From assembly GCA_002390165.1 (NCBI GenBank), contig DGOU01000042.1, positions 1,252-10,807 on the forward strand: 9,556 nt of DNA, in the 5' to 3' direction. The notes below the pieces were generated by a model. The model made no database searches. It was not told where the DNA came from and saw only the letters and a list, made by a program, of their open reading frames with translations. Positions 8,301 through 9,556 of the stretch are shown here, piece after piece (position 1 is the first letter of the stretch; the number at the start of each line of letters is the position of its first letter). Source of the DNA: Lutibacter sp. UBA4458. GTDB taxonomy: Bacteria; Bacteroidota; Bacteroidia; Flavobacteriales; Flavobacteriaceae. A program made the translations under genes and the position numbers.

Positions 8301-9556
8301 ATTCAGTTTTGGTTAATGGATCCTTATGAAAATTATTCTATTACCAATAAAGAAGGATTTCCTCAAGGCGTAAATCCAAATGACCCAGCAAATCAAGTGG
8401 GAGACATTTATTTTAATCTAGGAAATATTTCAGAAGATATTTTAAAAGATGGTAGAAAAATGTATGAAAATGGTTTACCCGCAGATGCATTAAGTACCGA
8501 TAATACCGCACCAACTATTTGGGGTAAAATTCCTACAAATCAATCATTATTATATGCTTTTAGCGATAAAGATAATGAGCGATTAAATCAAGATATTGGT
8601 TTAGATGGTTTAAATGATGAACAAGAAACACAGCAATTTGGTAGTACTTTTGGAGCAGATCCATCCAATGATGATTATTCGTATTTTAGAAGTTCAGAGT
8701 ATGATGCCAATAATGCAACCATATTAGAACGCTATAAAAAGTATAATAATACGCAAGGTAACTCACCAACTAATAATTTATCACCAGAAAATTACCCAAC
8801 ATCTGCAACCACATTTCCAGATACCGAAGATATTAACAAAGACCAAACTATGAATTCGGTAGAAAGTTATTATCAATATAAAGTATCCTTAAATAAGAAC
8901 GATCTGGTAGTTGGACAAAACAACATTGTAGACGAAAAAAATGTAACTGTAAAATTAGTCGATGGAAGTGAAAGAAAATCGAGATGGTTACAATTTAGAA
9001 TTCAAGTAACTACGCCAGACGAGGTTATTAATAATATTACAGGGTTTAACTCTATTCGATTTATGCGAATATTTTTAACCAAATTTAAAATGCCAGTAGT
9101 TTTACGTTTTGGCGAATTGCAATTGGTTAGAGGAGATTGGAGACGATTTACAAAAACATTAGATGAAAACATTGTGCCACCACAACCATTAACAAATAAC
9201 CAATTACAAGATTTTGAAGTAGGTGTGGTAAATATTCAAGAAAACGAAAATAAAATTCCAATTCCATATGTGTTACCTCCAGGTATTAAAAGAGAAATTT
9301 TAAGAGGTAGCACAACCTTACAACAACAAAATGAGCAGTCGTTAAGTTTAAAAGTTACCGATTTACAACCAGATGAAAGCAGAGCAATTTTTAAAAATGT
9401 AAGTGTAGATTTGCGAATGTATAAACATTATAAATTGTTTGTTCATGCCGAAGGAATTCAGAATAAATTGCAAGTTCAAAATAATGATTTAAAAGCCATT
9501 ATTAGATTAGGTAGTGATTTAAATGATAATTATTATCAAATTGAAAAGCCATTAGC
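5367..9556 (+). CDS. sprA: SprA/Sov, outer-membrane translocon of the type IX secretion system (5' part, cut by window edge)
   Basis: The frame is open for 1,396 codons to the window end; the F. johnsoniae protein is about 2,400 residues, so roughly the first 60% is here. SprA forms the very large outer-membrane beta-barrel through which type IX substrates, including gliding adhesins, cross. Recognisable family segments are YIDDFEGSQ (823-831), RARLAWYVIDP (869-879), YFPNERG (931-937), NIEYIQFWLMDP (975-986), DIGLDGLNDE (1076-1085) and IRLGSDLNDNYYQIE (1378-1392). The TTG at 5367 is chosen as start because it gives a signal peptide: basic RKTKF, hydrophobic IVPVYWLFFLFIIT, then AQGIKAQA with cleavage near residues 27-29. 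The first in-frame ATG (5649, residue 95) would lose it. The start lies one codon after the ruvA stop in the same frame, which suggests translational coupling. No frameshift or internal stop is seen. Confidence 0.95.
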   Translation, partial: MRKTKFIVPVYWLFFLFIITAQGIKAQAVPVFKNTDTTKVAHDTISLKYPFKNDKEGGLFLSDPSKKEVFYDPELKRYVVVEKIGDYNIKYPLYMTQEEYKNYRLKKDMLGYFKTKISSLNSKKKGSSAAQKNLLPTYYVNSNFFQSVFGGNTIEVNPQGSVLVKLGGLYQKVDNPQLSERNRSSFTFDFNQEINASIMAKVGTRLKIGAQYDTQSTFNFQNQIKLEYTPTEDDILQKVEVGNVSMPLKNSLIVGAQSLFGVKTQLQFGKTTVTGVFAEQKSQTRSVAAQGGSTIQEFELRTTDYDDNRHFFLAQYFRDNYNTALKDYPLINSAVNITKVEVWITNRNSITTDVRNIVGLADLGEGNPNNIGPANVTPVPGEVLPSNTANNLSSILTTTNPVRNIATVSNGLSPYAMQQGRDYSVLENAIKLNRSEYTINPQLGYISLNRRLTDSDVLAVAYEYTVSGDSEVHRVGEFTSDGIIAPDNIVVKLLRSEIVSTQIPMWNLMMKNVYSLQTYRMNSDGFRLELLYADDATGVQINVLQNAQTPGVSDKTLLNLTDIDKLDQNQTYTPEGDGYFDYVEGATVNSEKGFIIFPTVEPFGKDLQNKLTNAADDIYVFNELYQNTQTGVKNNYQQKDKYIIKGYFKSESANGIPLGAFNVPQGSVRVTTSGRELVEGVDYVVDYQMGRVQIVNPSLEASNAPIEVSVENNATFNLQTKRFTGIDIEHKFSDKFIAGVTLLNLNEKPITQKALFGQEPINNTIFGLNATYNTEVPKLTKWVNKLPNIDTDVASNFSIRGDFAYLKPGSPKRISLDGEATSYIDDFEGSQIPLELKSILQWQMSSTPQYQTQFDLNGSATDLSYGYKRARLAWYVIDPLFYGGSSLKPGNISNDELSRDEVRRIRFEELFPNQDLDLTQSTIVRTLDLAYFPNERGSYNYDTNNVGADGKFTDPEDRWAGITRALTTTDFEQSNIEYIQFWLMDPYENYSITNKEGFPQGVNPNDPANQVGDIYFNLGNISEDILKDGRKMYENGLPADALSTDNTAPTIWGKIPTNQSLLYAFSDKDNERLNQDIGLDGLNDEQETQQFGSTFGADPSNDDYSYFRSSEYDANNATILERYKKYNNTQGNSPTNNLSPENYPTSATTFPDTEDINKDQTMNSVESYYQYKVSLNKNDLVVGQNNIVDEKNVTVKLVDGSERKSRWLQFRIQVTTPDEVINNITGFNSIRFMRIFLTKFKMPVVLRFGELQLVRGDWRRFTKTLDENIVPPQPLTNNQLQDFEVGVVNIQENENKIPIPYVLPPGIKREILRGSTTLQQQNEQSLSLKVTDLQPDESRAIFKNVSVDLRMYKHYKLFVHAEGIQNKLQVQNNDLKAIIRLGSDLNDNYYQIEKPL

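Overview
The window is an AT-rich stretch of a Bacteroidota chromosome, almost certainly from the Flavobacteriaceae. Three things point there: a SprA (type IX secretion/gliding) gene, a promoter of the Bacteroidota type (TTG, 18 bases, TATCTTTG) with no clear Shine-Dalgarno sequences, and strong A/T bias at third codon positions. Everything recognisable is on the + strand, and nearly every base is coding. It reads as ordinary core genome, with no mobile elements, CRISPR, RNA genes or signs of transfer. I did not find a new multi-gene system.

Layout: bases 1-45 are the last 14 codons of an unidentified gene. After 30 bases comes a glycoside hydrolase family 65 enzyme (76-2331), most likely a cytoplasmic disaccharide phosphorylase. 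A 137-base intergenic region (2332-2468) holds two AT-rich palindromes sharing the core TATAATTATA and a good promoter for the next gene. Then come a malic enzyme with a phosphotransacetylase-like C-terminal domain (maeB, 2469-4745), the Holliday-junction protein RuvA (4782-5363), and the first 1,396 codons of sprA (5367 to the window edge, cut off on the right).

The GH65 gene probably belongs with the gene to its left in a sugar-utilisation cluster. A phosphorylase would release glucose 1-phosphate for glycolysis. maeB appears to start a new transcription unit and links malate to pyruvate and NAD(P)H. ruvA and sprA lie close behind it (36 and 3 bases apart) and are probably co-transcribed despite unrelated roles: recombination, and the outer-membrane translocon of the type IX secretion system.

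The points most worth checking are small-scale. A perfect 14-bp inverted repeat followed by six T's lies inside the 5' end of ruvA and looks like an intrinsic terminator or attenuator. sprA appears to start at TTG, one codon after the ruvA TAG stop and in the same frame. The paired palindromes lie upstream of the maeB promoter.
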